From Streptomyces sp. NBC_01669 (GTDB lineage Bacteria > Actinomycetota > Actinomycetes > Streptomycetales > Streptomycetaceae): DNA of 64,000 bases. Under the pieces are notes generated by a model. The model was not told the origin of the DNA, did not search any database, and was given only the letters and a program-made list of their open reading frames with translations. This document shows positions 47,684-56,559 of the stretch, piece after piece; the stretch's first letter is position 1, and every line of letters starts with the position of its first letter. The DNA lies in the NCBI RefSeq assembly GCF_026339735.1, contig NZ_JAPEQG010000001.1, positions 1,674,001 through 1,738,000 on the forward strand. The letters are read 5' to 3'. The translations under genes were made by a program, and so were the position numbers.

Positions 47684-49987
47684 TTACACGCGCGCCCCGT
47701 TGTCGAGCGTGTCCCGGCGTTTCGCCCCTGCGCCGGAGGTGCGCCGGGGCGCCCGCTTGCGGGCGGGCGGCGGGGCCTTGCTGCTCTTCTCCAGGACGAG
47801 TGCGACCGGTACGGCGGTCAGGACCGAGGAGTACGTGCCGACGCAGATGCCGATGAGCAGGGCGAGCGCGAAGTCCGCGAGGGAGTCGCCGCCCAGCACG
47901 GCGAGGGCGGCCAGGATGAAGAGGGCGCCCATGCCGGTGTTGACGGTTCTGGGAACGGTCTGCAGGACGGCGCGGTTGGCGACGGTCGCCACGGGTACGC
48001 GGCGCGCCTTCGCCCACAGTTCGCGGACCCGGTCGAAGACCACCACCGAGTCGTTGACGGAGTAGCCGATGACGGTGAGGAGTGCGGCCAGGAAGATGCC
48101 GTCGACGGTGCGACCGAGCCAGGCGAACGCGCCGACCAGAATGATGACGTCGTGGACCAGCGCGGCAACCGATGCCAGGGCGAACGTCCAGCGGAACCGG
48201 ACCGCGAGGTAGGCGAGTTGCACGAGGACGGCGATGGCGAGCGCGATCAGCGCGTTGCGCCGCAGCTCGTCGCCGAGGCTGGGGCCGATGAGTTCGTCGC
48301 GCACCTTGGTGGTGTGGCCACCCTCCTCGGCAAGGGCGGCACGCAGGGTGTGCTCCTCGTCGTTGCTGAGGTCTCCCGTACGTACGGAGAGGTCGCCCGC
48401 GCCCGCCGTGGTGACCTCGGCGTCGCCGAAGCCCGCGTCGGCCAGGGCGGTCCGGGCGGTCTCGACGTCGACGGGCCGGCTGGTGGAGTACTCGACGAGC
48501 CGGCCGCCGGTGAACTCCACGCCCAGGTTGACACCCCGTACGACGATGCCGAGGACCGCGACGGCGATCAGAGCCGTGGAGATCAGCAGCCAGCGGCGGG
48601 AGGACCGGAACAGCTGCGGATCACGGCGGGCCAGCCAGGTCCGTACACGGCCGGGGCGGGCGATGCCGTTGACGCCCCGGTAGTCGCTGACGAATCGCGA
48701 GCGGGACGCGATCTCGGTGAGGGCGCGAGCGATGACGAGCGCCGAGAACATCGACGCGAGAACACCGATGGCGAGCGTGACTCCGAAGCCCTTGACCGGT
48801 CCCGAGCCGAGGAAGAAGAGCAGACCGGCCGCGATCAGGGTGGTCACGTTGGAGTCGGCGACCGCGCTCCAGGCGTTACGGAATCCGGCGGCCATGGCGG
48901 AGCCCAGGGAGCGGCCGGGACGTTCCGCGTACTCCTCCCTGGCGCGTTCGAAGACCAGCACGTTCGCGTCGACCGCCATCCCGATGGCGAGGACGAATCC
49001 GGCGAGTCCGGGGAGGGTGAGGGTGACACCGAGAGCGACCAGCGCGGCGTACGAGATGACTGCGTACGCAGCGAGGGCCACCGCGGCGAGGGCGCCGAAG
49101 AGCCGGTAGACGAATGTGATGAAGAGGGCGGTGGCGGCGGCGCCGATGAGGGCGGCCCGGGCGCTGGCGTCGATGGCGGCGGCGCCGAGCGTCGGACCGA
49201 CGGTCCGCTGTTCGACGATCTCGATGGGGACGGGCAGCGCGCCGCCCTTGATCAGCAGCGCCAGATCGCGGGCCTCGTCGGCGCCGAAGGAGCCGGTGAT
49301 CTGCGTGGACCCGGACGGAAGGCCGACGTTGCAGCCGACGGACGGGGCGACCTGGGGCGAGGAGATCACATGGTCGTCGAGGACGATCGCGACCCGCCGC
49401 CTGTCATCCTGCACGGGATGACAGGCGGCTTCGCCGGTCAGCCGGGTCCAGTCCCGGCCCGCGCCCTTGTGGAAGTCGAGGGCGACGGTCCAGCCGGCGC
49501 CCTGCTGGGCGTCGAAGGAGGCCCCGGCGTCCTTGACGCCCGCGCCGGTGAGCCGGGCCGGGCCGAGGTCGAGAAGGCGGCCCTCCTCGTCGGGCAGCGT
49601 CAGGCCGGTGCCCTTCCCCTTCTCCTGTTCCGTGCCGGGGCCCTGAACGGCGTGGAAGCTGAGCTGTGCTGTCCTGCCGATGACTTCGGCGGCCTTGCGC
49701 GGGTCCTGGACGTCGGGCAGTTCGACGATGATCCGGTCCTCTCCGGACCGGGTCAGGGTCGGTTCGGCGACGCCGAGCGAGTCGATGCGCTGGCGGAGCA
49801 CCTCGAGGGTTCGGTCGGTGCTCTCCCGGTCCGCCTTCGTAGTGGCGGAGTCCTTGGCCTGGAGCACCAATCTGGTGCCGCCCTGAAGATCGAGGCCGAG
49901 TCTGGGTGACATGGTCAGCGTGATGAGCACGGAAACGAGCAGCACGGCCGCAGCCAGAACCGCTCGCACCGTGGTGGCGCGAGTCAT
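47684..49987 (-). CDS. secDF: Protein translocase SecDF (single-chain fusion)
   Basis: A 767-residue protein starting at ATG 49987 behind GGAGGA. SecD part: GLDLQGGTRLVLQAKDS, a first periplasmic domain with RIDSLGVAEPTLTRSGEDRIIVELPDV, then helices with GFVLAIGMAVDANVLVFERAREEYAERPGRSLGSAMAAGFRNA. SecF part from about 455: GVNLGVEFTGGRLVEYS and LAALLTVIGYSVNDSVVVFDRVREL. Both halves keep the acidic residues used in proton-driven pulling of exported proteins. Most Streptomyces carry separate secD and secF genes near ruvABC as well as a fused paralogue like this one, so this is probably the accessory copy. The tail after the last helix is Lys/Arg-rich. Confidence 0.93.
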   Translation of the reverse strand: MTRATTVRAVLAAAVLLVSVLITLTMSPRLGLDLQGGTRLVLQAKDSATTKADRESTDRTLEVLRQRIDSLGVAEPTLTRSGEDRIIVELPDVQDPRKAAEVIGRTAQLSFHAVQGPGTEQEKGKGTGLTLPDEEGRLLDLGPARLTGAGVKDAGASFDAQQGAGWTVALDFHKGAGRDWTRLTGEAACHPVQDDRRRVAIVLDDHVISSPQVAPSVGCNVGLPSGSTQITGSFGADEARDLALLIKGGALPVPIEIVEQRTVGPTLGAAAIDASARAALIGAAATALFITFVYRLFGALAAVALAAYAVISYAALVALGVTLTLPGLAGFVLAIGMAVDANVLVFERAREEYAERPGRSLGSAMAAGFRNAWSAVADSNVTTLIAAGLLFFLGSGPVKGFGVTLAIGVLASMFSALVIARALTEIASRSRFVSDYRGVNGIARPGRVRTWLARRDPQLFRSSRRWLLISTALIAVAVLGIVVRGVNLGVEFTGGRLVEYSTSRPVDVETARTALADAGFGDAEVTTAGAGDLSVRTGDLSNDEEHTLRAALAEEGGHTTKVRDELIGPSLGDELRRNALIALAIAVLVQLAYLAVRFRWTFALASVAALVHDVIILVGAFAWLGRTVDGIFLAALLTVIGYSVNDSVVVFDRVRELWAKARRVPVATVANRAVLQTVPRTVNTGMGALFILAALAVLGGDSLADFALALLIGICVGTYSSVLTAVPVALVLEKSSKAPPPARKRAPRRTSGAGAKRRDTLDNGARV

Positions 49988-50040
49988 GGAAATCCTCCGA
50001 GAGGGACGCCTGCCGCCCTCACCTCGGCGAGGACGCGGCG

Positions 50041-50634
50041 TCAGGTCTGTCGAGCAGAACGGTGGCCGGGGGAACGGTCCGTCCTCGGAGGGCCGCGTAC
50101 GCCGGGAAGCGCCACGCGGGGGCGATCGGCTGCGAAGGAGGGGGCGTCCGGGGCCCGTTGCCGGGCCGGAAGCGGTACGGGGATGCCGGGCGCCCCCGGC
50201 AGCAGGGCGCCGCCGGGGCCGGGCGGCGGGAGCTGGTGCTGGATGCGGATGTGGTCGGTGGCGACCCAGGGGCGGGGAACGGCCGGGAGAACGGTGCGGT
50301 CGTGGCCGCTCGCCGTTGCCGTGCGGCTCCGCCGCGTGTCGTGCGGGTGGCCGGGGCGGGCGGTCCGGTCGGTGTGCTGGGCGGGCGGCGGAACGACAGG
50401 GGTGTGCGCGGCGGCGGGCGACGGACCGGACAGGGAGCGTGGCGGCGTTACGGCTCCGGCGGCCGCGACGGCCGCGGAGGCGCCGCCGACGACGGTGAGC
50501 ACGACGAGGAGGAACACGGCCAGGGTCTGACGGGCCGCTGTCGCACGCCCTCGGCGCGCCGTACGGTGTGCCGGGTTGTCCGGTCGCCCTCTCGGGGGTG
50601 TGTTCCCCGGGGGCGGCCCCGGGAAGAGGGTCAC
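50041..50634 (-). CDS. Single-pass membrane protein with Pro-rich extracytoplasmic region (unknown)
   Basis: GTG 50634 overlaps the stop of the MreB-like gene (GTGA), which decides the start. The 197-residue product has a short basic cytoplasmic part (NPAHRTARRGRATAARQ), one transmembrane helix at about 38-62 (TLAVFLLVVLTVVGGASAAVAAAG), and about 135 residues rich in Pro, His, Arg and Ala. No domain is recognised. Overlap with an actin-like gene suggests a partner anchored in the membrane, as MreC is for MreB, but sequence similarity to MreC is not visible. It lies 53 bases upstream of secDF and could be cotranscribed with it. Confidence 0.6.
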   Translation of the reverse strand: MTLFPGPPPGNTPPRGRPDNPAHRTARRGRATAARQTLAVFLLVVLTVVGGASAAVAAAGAVTPPRSLSGPSPAAAHTPVVPPPAQHTDRTARPGHPHDTRRSRTATASGHDRTVLPAVPRPWVATDHIRIQHQLPPPGPGGALLPGAPGIPVPLPARQRAPDAPSFAADRPRVALPGVRGPPRTDRSPGHRSARQT

Positions 50635-51455
50635 CTCGCCGGGCCGGGGAGGGCCGGCGCCGCGGCGGCGTGCCGGAGCGCGGAGCTGAGGATCAGCCCC
50701 GCGCCGCGGACCACCGTGGTGGCCGGGTCGTCGGCGAGCCGCACCGGAACCCCGAGGCGGACCGCGATCCGGTTGGTGATGTCGGGGCGTAGGGCACCGC
50801 CTCCGGTGAGCAACGGGCCCTTGCGCAGGGCTCCGAGGACCGCGCCGTGCCGGTCCTGCTGCCACATCTCCATGATCATGTCCAGTGCGGTGCGGACGAC
50901 GGCGGTGGGCGGCTCGGCGGGTCCGAGGTCGCTGAGTCCGGTCTCGGCCTGGCGGGCGTCCCGGACCATTCCGTCGACCAGGAGGGTGACTTCGGTCAGC
51001 TCGGCGCCGATGTCGACGACGAGGAGCGGGCCGCCGTCCTGCGGTCCTGCGTATGCGGCGGCGGCTCTGGCGCTGTTCAGCACGATGACGCTCGTCGGCC
51101 CGAGTGCGGCGAGGAGCTCCCGCGCCTCGGCGCGGTGTTCGGGCCCGGCGAGGACCGGGTGGCTGAGGACGATCAGGGTCTCGCTGCGGTCGGCGCCCAG
51201 CGCCGTGTCGGCGATGCGGCTGAGCATCCGGCCGCAGGACTCGGGGTCGACGATGCGCCCGCGCCGGACCGGACGGCCGTGACCGCGCCCACCCTCGGGA
51301 TCGTCGGTGGACTCGGCGTCGGTGACGATGCCGAGTCCGGGGATCCAGGCGCGGGTGCGGGAACTGCCGAGGTCGAGGGCGAGTCCGCGGGTGACACCGC
51401 GGTATCCGTTGCGAACGGACCGGCCGTGTCGCCGCCCGTCGTGCGGAGAATGCAT
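50631..51455 (-). CDS. MreB-like rod shape-determining / actin-fold protein (short, divergent)
   Basis: The 274-residue product starts at ATG 51455. After about 22 variable residues comes LALDLGSSRTRAWIPGLGIVTD, the phosphate-1 motif of MreB. GRIVDPESCGRMLSRIADTA, ETLIVLSHPVL, TSVIVLNSARAAAAYAG and LLTGGGALRPDITNRIAVRLGVPVRLADDP (adenosine motif) follow. It is some 65 residues shorter than typical MreB. The phosphate-2 motif, normally DIGGGTT, reads LLVVDIGAELTEVTLL, so ATP hydrolysis may be lost. Streptomyces have MreB and Mbl plus a third, short MreB-like protein; this is probably the third. The role is unclear, perhaps in spore wall formation. Confidence 0.82.
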   Translation of the reverse strand: MHSPHDGRRHGRSVRNGYRGVTRGLALDLGSSRTRAWIPGLGIVTDAESTDDPEGGRGHGRPVRRGRIVDPESCGRMLSRIADTALGADRSETLIVLSHPVLAGPEHRAEARELLAALGPTSVIVLNSARAAAAYAGPQDGGPLLVVDIGAELTEVTLLVDGMVRDARQAETGLSDLGPAEPPTAVVRTALDMIMEMWQQDRHGAVLGALRKGPLLTGGGALRPDITNRIAVRLGVPVRLADDPATTVVRGAGLILSSALRHAAAAPALPGPAR

Positions 51456-51638
51456 CGTCCCTCATCCCCCGGCCTGCCGCAGCAGCCGTTCACACACTCG
51501 TCGGCTCGCTGATAGCGAGGCATGACCGAGCCCTCACTATGCAATAAGAAGGCAAAGAAAGCCACTCTCAGGCAAAATCCAAGGGCTCGGCGCGCTCGCC
51601 CGTCCACCCTCGCGGACGGGCGCCCGCGGGTCCGCCCC
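51456..51638 (-). promoter_or_regulatory. Promoter region of the MreB-like operon
   Basis: This 183-base gap follows the ligase gene. It contains an unusually A-rich patch for this genome (about 51540-51575), which may hold the MreB-like promoter. GATGAGGGACG precedes the ATG. No terminator of notable strength was seen after the ligase gene. Confidence 0.35.
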
Positions 51639-53744
51639 TCACACCTCCGACGGCAGGAACTCGGCGATCAGTTCCGCGAACTCGTCCGGCGCGGCGATCC
51701 GCACACCGAGGTCCTCCGCCTTGGTGCGCTTGGACCCGGCTTTCTCGCCGGCGACGAGCAGCGTGGTGCGCTTGGAGACGCTGGACGAGGACTTCCCGCC
51801 GGCCCGCTCGATCAGCTCGTTCATCTGGTTCCGGGAGAGCTTCTCCAGCGCCCCGGTCATGGCCCCGGTGACGACCACGGTCATTCCGTCCAGCGGCCGT
51901 TCGGCAGCCGTCTCGCCCTCCGCGACGGCGGCAGCCGCGTCCGTGCCCTCCTCGCCCGGCTCCGGCGGCGGCGTCGCCCCGGGCTCCACCATGGTGACCC
52001 GGGCGGCGACCAGCTTCTCGATCAGCGGGGCGAGCTCGACCAGCTCCGCGACCACCCCGGCGGCCTTCTCCTTGCCGATGCCGTCGACCTGCTGGAGGGT
52101 GTCGACGTCGGCGGCGCGGATCCGGTCCATGCTGGCGAAGTAGCGGGCGATCCGCCGCGACATGGAACGCCCCGTGCCCCGGACGCCCAGGGCGCAGAAG
52201 ACCCGGGAGAGCGGGCGGGTACGCGCCGTCTCGATGGCGGCCAGGAGGTTGTCGGTGCTCGTCTCGCCCATCCGCTCCAGGCCGAGCAGCTGCTCGCGTT
52301 CGAGCGTGAAGAGATCGGCGAAGTCGGTGACCAACCCGGCGTCGACGAGCTGGACGACGCGGGTCGCGCCGAGGCCCTCGATGTCGAGCTGGTCGCGGCC
52401 CGCCGCATACGAGATGGAGGCGACGAGGCGGCAGTCGCGGCCCCGGACACAGCGCCAGCGCTGCTCGCTCGTGTCGATCTCGGAACCGCACTGCGGACAT
52501 GTCTCGGGGAAGACGATGGGCTGCTCGTCGCCGGTCCGCAGATGGGCGACCGGAGCCTCGATGCGGGGGATGATGTCGCCGGCCTTGTAGACCATGACCC
52601 GGTCGCCCAGGCGCAGATCGCGGCGGGTGATGTCGGCGGGGTTGTGCAGCGTGGCGTAACTGACAGTCGATCCGTCGATCTCGACGGGTTCCAGCACGGC
52701 CCGCGGGGCGATGATGCCGGTCCTGCCGACGTTCCACTCGACGCCGAGGAGCCGGGTGACCTTCTCGACTGCCGGGAGCTTGTACGCGATGGCCCAGCGC
52801 GGCGCCCGGGTGCCCGAACCGGCCTCGCGCTGGTCGGCCGCGAGATCGGCCTTGATCACGATGCCGTCGATACCGAACGGCAACGAGGCGCGCAGCGCGG
52901 CGATTTCCTCGACCCGGGACTGCACCTGCTCGACCGTGGTGACGGTGCGCGGCGCGACGTCCGTCTCGGCCGCGGTGTGCACGCCGAGCCCGGCGACGTA
53001 CCTGAGGACTTCGCTGTGCGGGAGTTCGGCCAGCGTGCCGGTGAGCTCGCCGGACTCGGGCAGCGGCAGGGCGCCGTACGCGAAGAACGTCATCTCGACC
53101 GTGTAGGGGCGGTCCTTGGCGCGGAGGGTGCCCGCCGCGCCGTTCCTCGGGTTGGCGAAGGGGTCGCCGCCGTGCTCGGTGCGGACCGTGTTGGCCTGTT
53201 CGAACTGCTCGTTCGTCATCAGGATCTCGCCGCGGACCTCGATCGTCACCGGCTCACCGAGCTGCTCCGGGAGTCCGACGACGGTGCCGACCGCATGCGA
53301 CACGTCCTCGCCCGCCGTGCCGTCGCCCCGGGTGATCAGGCGCTCCAGGCGGCCCGACCGGTAGCGGGCGGCGACCGCGAGCCCGTCGAGCTTGGGCTCC
53401 ACGCTCCACGCGGCGACCGGTCTGCCGATCCGGCGCTCCAGGGAGGCCGTCCAGGTGGCGAACTGCTCGGCGGAGAAGACGTTGTCCAGGGAGAGCATCG
53501 GCACCGTGTGCGGTACGTCCCCGCCCGCGGCGCCGCCGGCCACCTTCCCGGTCGGCGAGGCAGCCAGCACGTCCTGCGGGTGCTCCTCCTCATATACGGC
53601 GATCCCGCGCACCAGCCGGTCGTACGCGTCGTCGTCGAGCGTGCTCTCGCCCCCGGCGTAGTACGCGGCGGCGGCCGCCGACGCTTCTTCTACCGCGGCG
53701 GCGTAGGAGGCGGCATCGGCGAGCACAACAGCTGAGTTCGTCAT
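51639..53744 (-). CDS. ligA: NAD-dependent DNA ligase LigA
   Basis: ATG 53744 is chosen, with AGGATGG upstream; ATG 53753 would have no spacing. The 701-residue enzyme is colinear with LigA: domain Ia ([27 protein letters not shown]), adenylation lysine in [14 protein letters not shown], then [16 protein letters not shown] and [18 protein letters not shown]-fold [34 protein letters not shown], four-cysteine zinc site CPQC...[10 protein letters not shown], helix-hairpin-helix region, and C-terminal BRCT domain [40 protein letters not shown]. An Ala/Glu-rich linker precedes BRCT. Streptomyces usually have a housekeeping LigA elsewhere, so this may be a paralogue. Confidence 0.93.
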   Translation of the reverse strand: MTNSAVVLADAASYAAAVEEASAAAAAYYAGGESTLDDDAYDRLVRGIAVYEEEHPQDVLAASPTGKVAGGAAGGDVPHTVPMLSLDNVFSAEQFATWTASLERRIGRPVAAWSVEPKLDGLAVAARYRSGRLERLITRGDGTAGEDVSHAVGTVVGLPEQLGEPVTIEVRGEILMTNEQFEQANTVRTEHGGDPFANPRNGAAGTLRAKDRPYTVEMTFFAYGALPLPESGELTGTLAELPHSEVLRYVAGLGVHTAAETDVAPRTVTTVEQVQSRVEEIAALRASLPFGIDGIVIKADLAADQREAGSGTRAPRWAIAYKLPAVEKVTRLLGVEWNVGRTGIIAPRAVLEPVEIDGSTVSYATLHNPADITRRDLRLGDRVMVYKAGDIIPRIEAPVAHLRTGDEQPIVFPETCPQCGSEIDTSEQRWRCVRGRDCRLVASISYAAGRDQLDIEGLGATRVVQLVDAGLVTDFADLFTLEREQLLGLERMGETSTDNLLAAIETARTRPLSRVFCALGVRGTGRSMSRRIARYFASMDRIRAADVDTLQQVDGIGKEKAAGVVAELVELAPLIEKLVAARVTMVEPGATPPPEPGEEGTDAAAAVAEGETAAERPLDGMTVVVTGAMTGALEKLSRNQMNELIERAGGKSSSSVSKRTTLLVAGEKAGSKRTKAEDLGVRIAAPDEFAELIAEFLPSEV

Positions 53745-53780
53745 GGACACCATCCTGCCGTCCACCACTGACAATGCTCC

Positions 53781-55901
53781 TCAGCCGGCTGCCGCCGCCG
53801 TCCCGTCCGCCCCGCCGGACTCATCGGTGTCGTCCGAAGTCAGCGGTACCTGTGGTCCGGAACACTCCCGCAGCCAGCGCCGCAGCACCTCGTGCACCTG
53901 CTCGGCCCCCACCAGCTCACCGTCCGCACCCGGCCCCGCCGATATGCGGGAGGCCATCGGCTCCGACATGGTGCGCGGGTGGAGCAGGAACGGCCGGGAC
54001 TGCTCACCTCCCAGCCCGCCGTGGGAGCCGATCTGTTCCTCGAAGGCGTGCACACAGCCCGTGGTGGGGTCGTACATCGAGTTGACCATGACATCGGCGA
54101 CATGCGGGAAGGTGTCGGTGCGCCGCACCGCGTCCGCCGCGCCCGGGCCGAACGGTTCCAGCAGGCCTTCCCCGTCCGCCAGTTCCGACACCGGTGTCTG
54201 TGCACCGCCACGCCCCAGCACCACCGATCCGTGCAGCTCGCTGCGGACCAGCAGGAAGCCGATGCCGGGGTGGTTGGCGAGGGTGCTCAGCAGCGCGGGA
54301 TGGCGGCGGTCGAGCTGTTCGCGGGTCGCGCGCCCGTCGATGTCGGGGAAGGAGATCAGGCCAAGATTGCCGGAGGCGAGGACGACCGGGTCGGACGGGG
54401 CCGCGGCGGTGTCCGTCCCGCCTTCCTCGACGGGCCGGTGCAGGGCTGTCCGTACCGCGTCCCGTGCCTCCGAGCCGCTCTTCGTACGCTGCGCCCGCCG
54501 GGGCACGGGCAGCCCGCAGCCCGCCCGCACCAGGTCCTTGAGCGTCAGCCCGTACGCCCCGGCGAAGGTCTCCCCAGGGCTCTGTCCGTGGTCGGAGAGC
54601 AGCACGATCCGGTAGCGGCGCGGGGTGTGTTCGGCGACCTTGACGATCAGGGCGAGCGAACGGTCCAGGCGCGCGAGGACCTTCTCCGCGTCGCGGCTGT
54701 GCGGCCCGGAGTGGTGCGCGACTTCGTCGTACGCGACGAGGTCGGCGTAGACGGCGGTGCGTCCGGCGAACATGTCCCCGATGACCGCCGCGACCACCAC
54801 GTCACGCTCGACGACGGTCGCGAAGGCCCGGATGAAGGGGTAGAGCCCGCCGCGCTTGATCCGGGGCGCGTCCTTCCGGATCCGCGCCCGGGTCGACTGG
54901 CTGATTTCCCGGCCGACCTCGGCGACGAACGACAGGGCGGTACGGACGGCGTTGGCCGGGTCGGAGAAGTAGGCGAAGTAACCGGCCCGGGAGCGGCGCC
55001 CCTTGCCACGCCGGGCAGCCATCGACAGGACGAGGGCGAGCTGGTCGGCGCCGCCGCTGAACAGGTTTCCGCGGCTGGCGCCGTCGAGGGTGAGCAGCCC
55101 GCCGTCGTGGGTGCGGACGATGGCGCGGCGCTGCAGTTCGAGGGCGCTCGCGGGTCTGCTGGAGACCACGACGTCGCCGGTCTCCTTCTCGTACCAGCGG
55201 AAGGCGGGGATGTCGAAGTTGCTGCCGTGCAGGATGCCCAGCTGGCTGGCGCCGGTCTGACTGGACCAGTCGGTGCGCCACGGAGTGAGCCGGTGGCCCG
55301 ACCCATCGGCGAGCCAGTGCGCGACGGTGGGCATCAGACCGCCCTCGGCGGCCCGCGCGAGGACGTCGTGGCCGACGCCGTCGAGCTGGATGAAGACCGT
55401 GCCGGGCGGTCCGCTGCGGCCGCCGTCCGCGCCGCTGCGGCGGCGCCGTCGGTCGGCGAGGCGGGAGAGCCTGCGGCGGTAGGCGTTGTCGTCGCGGACG
55501 GCGAGCGCGGTGGAGGTCGCGGAGGCGACGGCGGACATCACGGCGGCGACGACGACCGCGGTCTCCGGGTTGGCGGCGCCGCGCCCGTCCGGGATGAGCC
55601 GCAGGGCGACGAGCAGCAGCGAGCCGTTGAGGAAGAAGACCAGCATCCCGAGGACGAGGGCGGGCACGATGAGCAGTGCCCGCACGAGGGCCGGCCAGAC
55701 CAGCGCGGAGAGCAGACCGAACGCGCCGGCGCCCCAGGCAGCGGTGAACGCGATCTTGGTGACGCTGTCGCCGTTGTCCGACTGGAGCTGGAAGTCGGGC
55801 AGAATCCCGGCGAGCACCAGCATGGTGAGGGTCGAGACGGCCCACACCACGATCACCCGCATCAGGGCGCTGCCGGCCGTACGCCATCGCCCGTCACCCA
55901 C
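53781..55901 (-). CDS. Membrane-anchored alkaline phosphatase-superfamily protein with holin-like N-terminus
   Basis: A 706-residue protein starting at GTG 55901. About 10-130 holds four helices resembling the phage-holin-IV/YvlD type (LMRVIVVWAVSTLTMLVLAGILPDFQLQS, ALVLGMLVFFLNGSLLLVALRLIP). A Lys/Arg-rich linker leads to an alkaline phosphatase-like domain: GTVFIQLDGVGHDVLARAAEGGLMPTVAHWL, TDWSSQTGASQLGILHGSNFDIPAFRWYEKETG (nucleophile region), YDEVAHHSGPHSRDAEKVLARLDRSL and IVLLSDHGQSPGETF (metal ligands). This is probably a type I phosphodiesterase acting on an envelope polymer or lipid. It lies 36 bases upstream of ligA and could be cotranscribed with it. Confidence 0.87.
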   Translation of the reverse strand: MGDGRWRTAGSALMRVIVVWAVSTLTMLVLAGILPDFQLQSDNGDSVTKIAFTAAWGAGAFGLLSALVWPALVRALLIVPALVLGMLVFFLNGSLLLVALRLIPDGRGAANPETAVVVAAVMSAVASATSTALAVRDDNAYRRRLSRLADRRRRRSGADGGRSGPPGTVFIQLDGVGHDVLARAAEGGLMPTVAHWLADGSGHRLTPWRTDWSSQTGASQLGILHGSNFDIPAFRWYEKETGDVVVSSRPASALELQRRAIVRTHDGGLLTLDGASRGNLFSGGADQLALVLSMAARRGKGRRSRAGYFAYFSDPANAVRTALSFVAEVGREISQSTRARIRKDAPRIKRGGLYPFIRAFATVVERDVVVAAVIGDMFAGRTAVYADLVAYDEVAHHSGPHSRDAEKVLARLDRSLALIVKVAEHTPRRYRIVLLSDHGQSPGETFAGAYGLTLKDLVRAGCGLPVPRRAQRTKSGSEARDAVRTALHRPVEEGGTDTAAAPSDPVVLASGNLGLISFPDIDGRATREQLDRRHPALLSTLANHPGIGFLLVRSELHGSVVLGRGGAQTPVSELADGEGLLEPFGPGAADAVRRTDTFPHVADVMVNSMYDPTTGCVHAFEEQIGSHGGLGGEQSRPFLLHPRTMSEPMASRISAGPGADGELVGAEQVHEVLRRWLRECSGPQVPLTSDDTDESGGADGTAAAAG

Positions 55902-55999
55902 GCCGTTCCCACCTCACCCGTCCGGGCCCTGCCGTTCCGGACCCGGCCCCAGCCTTTCACAGCAGGTTCGCACGGCACGGAGCCCGGGGAGTGCGACGG

Positions 56000-56404
56000 T
56001 CAGCAGCCGTCGTATCCGGCGGTCGGCATGGAGAGCCTGCGGTGCACACTCGCCTTCGTGCGGGAGCTGTACGACGGCTCGTCGAGACCGGCGAACTCCA
56101 GGCGTACGCCTCGCCGCTCGCACTCCGCGACGAACTCCGGCACCGAGGTGAGTGCCCGCGCGAGCACCCGGTCGTTGGGCGCCACGAAGAGTTGGACGTC
56201 ACCGTCGTCGACATCCGCCCACAGGGCGCGGTGGTCGGGGCGCAGCCCGTAGAACCGCAACTGCCGCGTGACGACATAGCCCTTGTCGGCGGCCCAGCGG
56301 GCGCACATGGCGTGCTGGCTGCGCGTGTCGACGAGGAACGGGTCGCTGTCGAGCTCCTCCAACGGCGTGAGACTGGCGATGGCCGCCACCCGTACGTCCT
56401 CCAT
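56000..56404 (-). CDS. Conserved hypothetical protein, resembling a serine-recombinase N-domain pattern
   Basis: ATG 56404 follows GGGGGG by eight bases. The 134-residue protein reads DSDPFLVDTRSQHAMCARWAADKGYVVTRQLRFYGLRP, then ALWADVDDGDVQLFVAPNDRVLARALTSVPEFVAECERRGVRLEFAGL. The spacing of Q-x3-C-x3-A...G, then a DGDVQLFVAPNDR(V/L)xRA strand-helix, mimics the resolvase N-terminal domain (…Q…C…A…G, …vdvvvvxxxDRLsR). The expected catalytic Ser is not seen, and no DNA-binding domain follows. I do not recognise a characterised family. It is monocistronic. Confidence 0.6.
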   Translation of the reverse strand: MEDVRVAAIASLTPLEELDSDPFLVDTRSQHAMCARWAADKGYVVTRQLRFYGLRPDHRALWADVDDGDVQLFVAPNDRVLARALTSVPEFVAECERRGVRLEFAGLDEPSYSSRTKASVHRRLSMPTAGYDGC

Positions 56405-56559
56405 GGGCGTTCCCCCCGTGCTCGGCGTACGGGCGACCCTACCTCTCCGACTCCCGCACAAAAAGGCGTATGTCAGGACGGAAGAACTACATACAGGCAC
56501 ACACATGCGCCCCGGCGCCGGGGCGGGACCCGGGGCGGGGGCGCATGGAGGAGCAGGTG

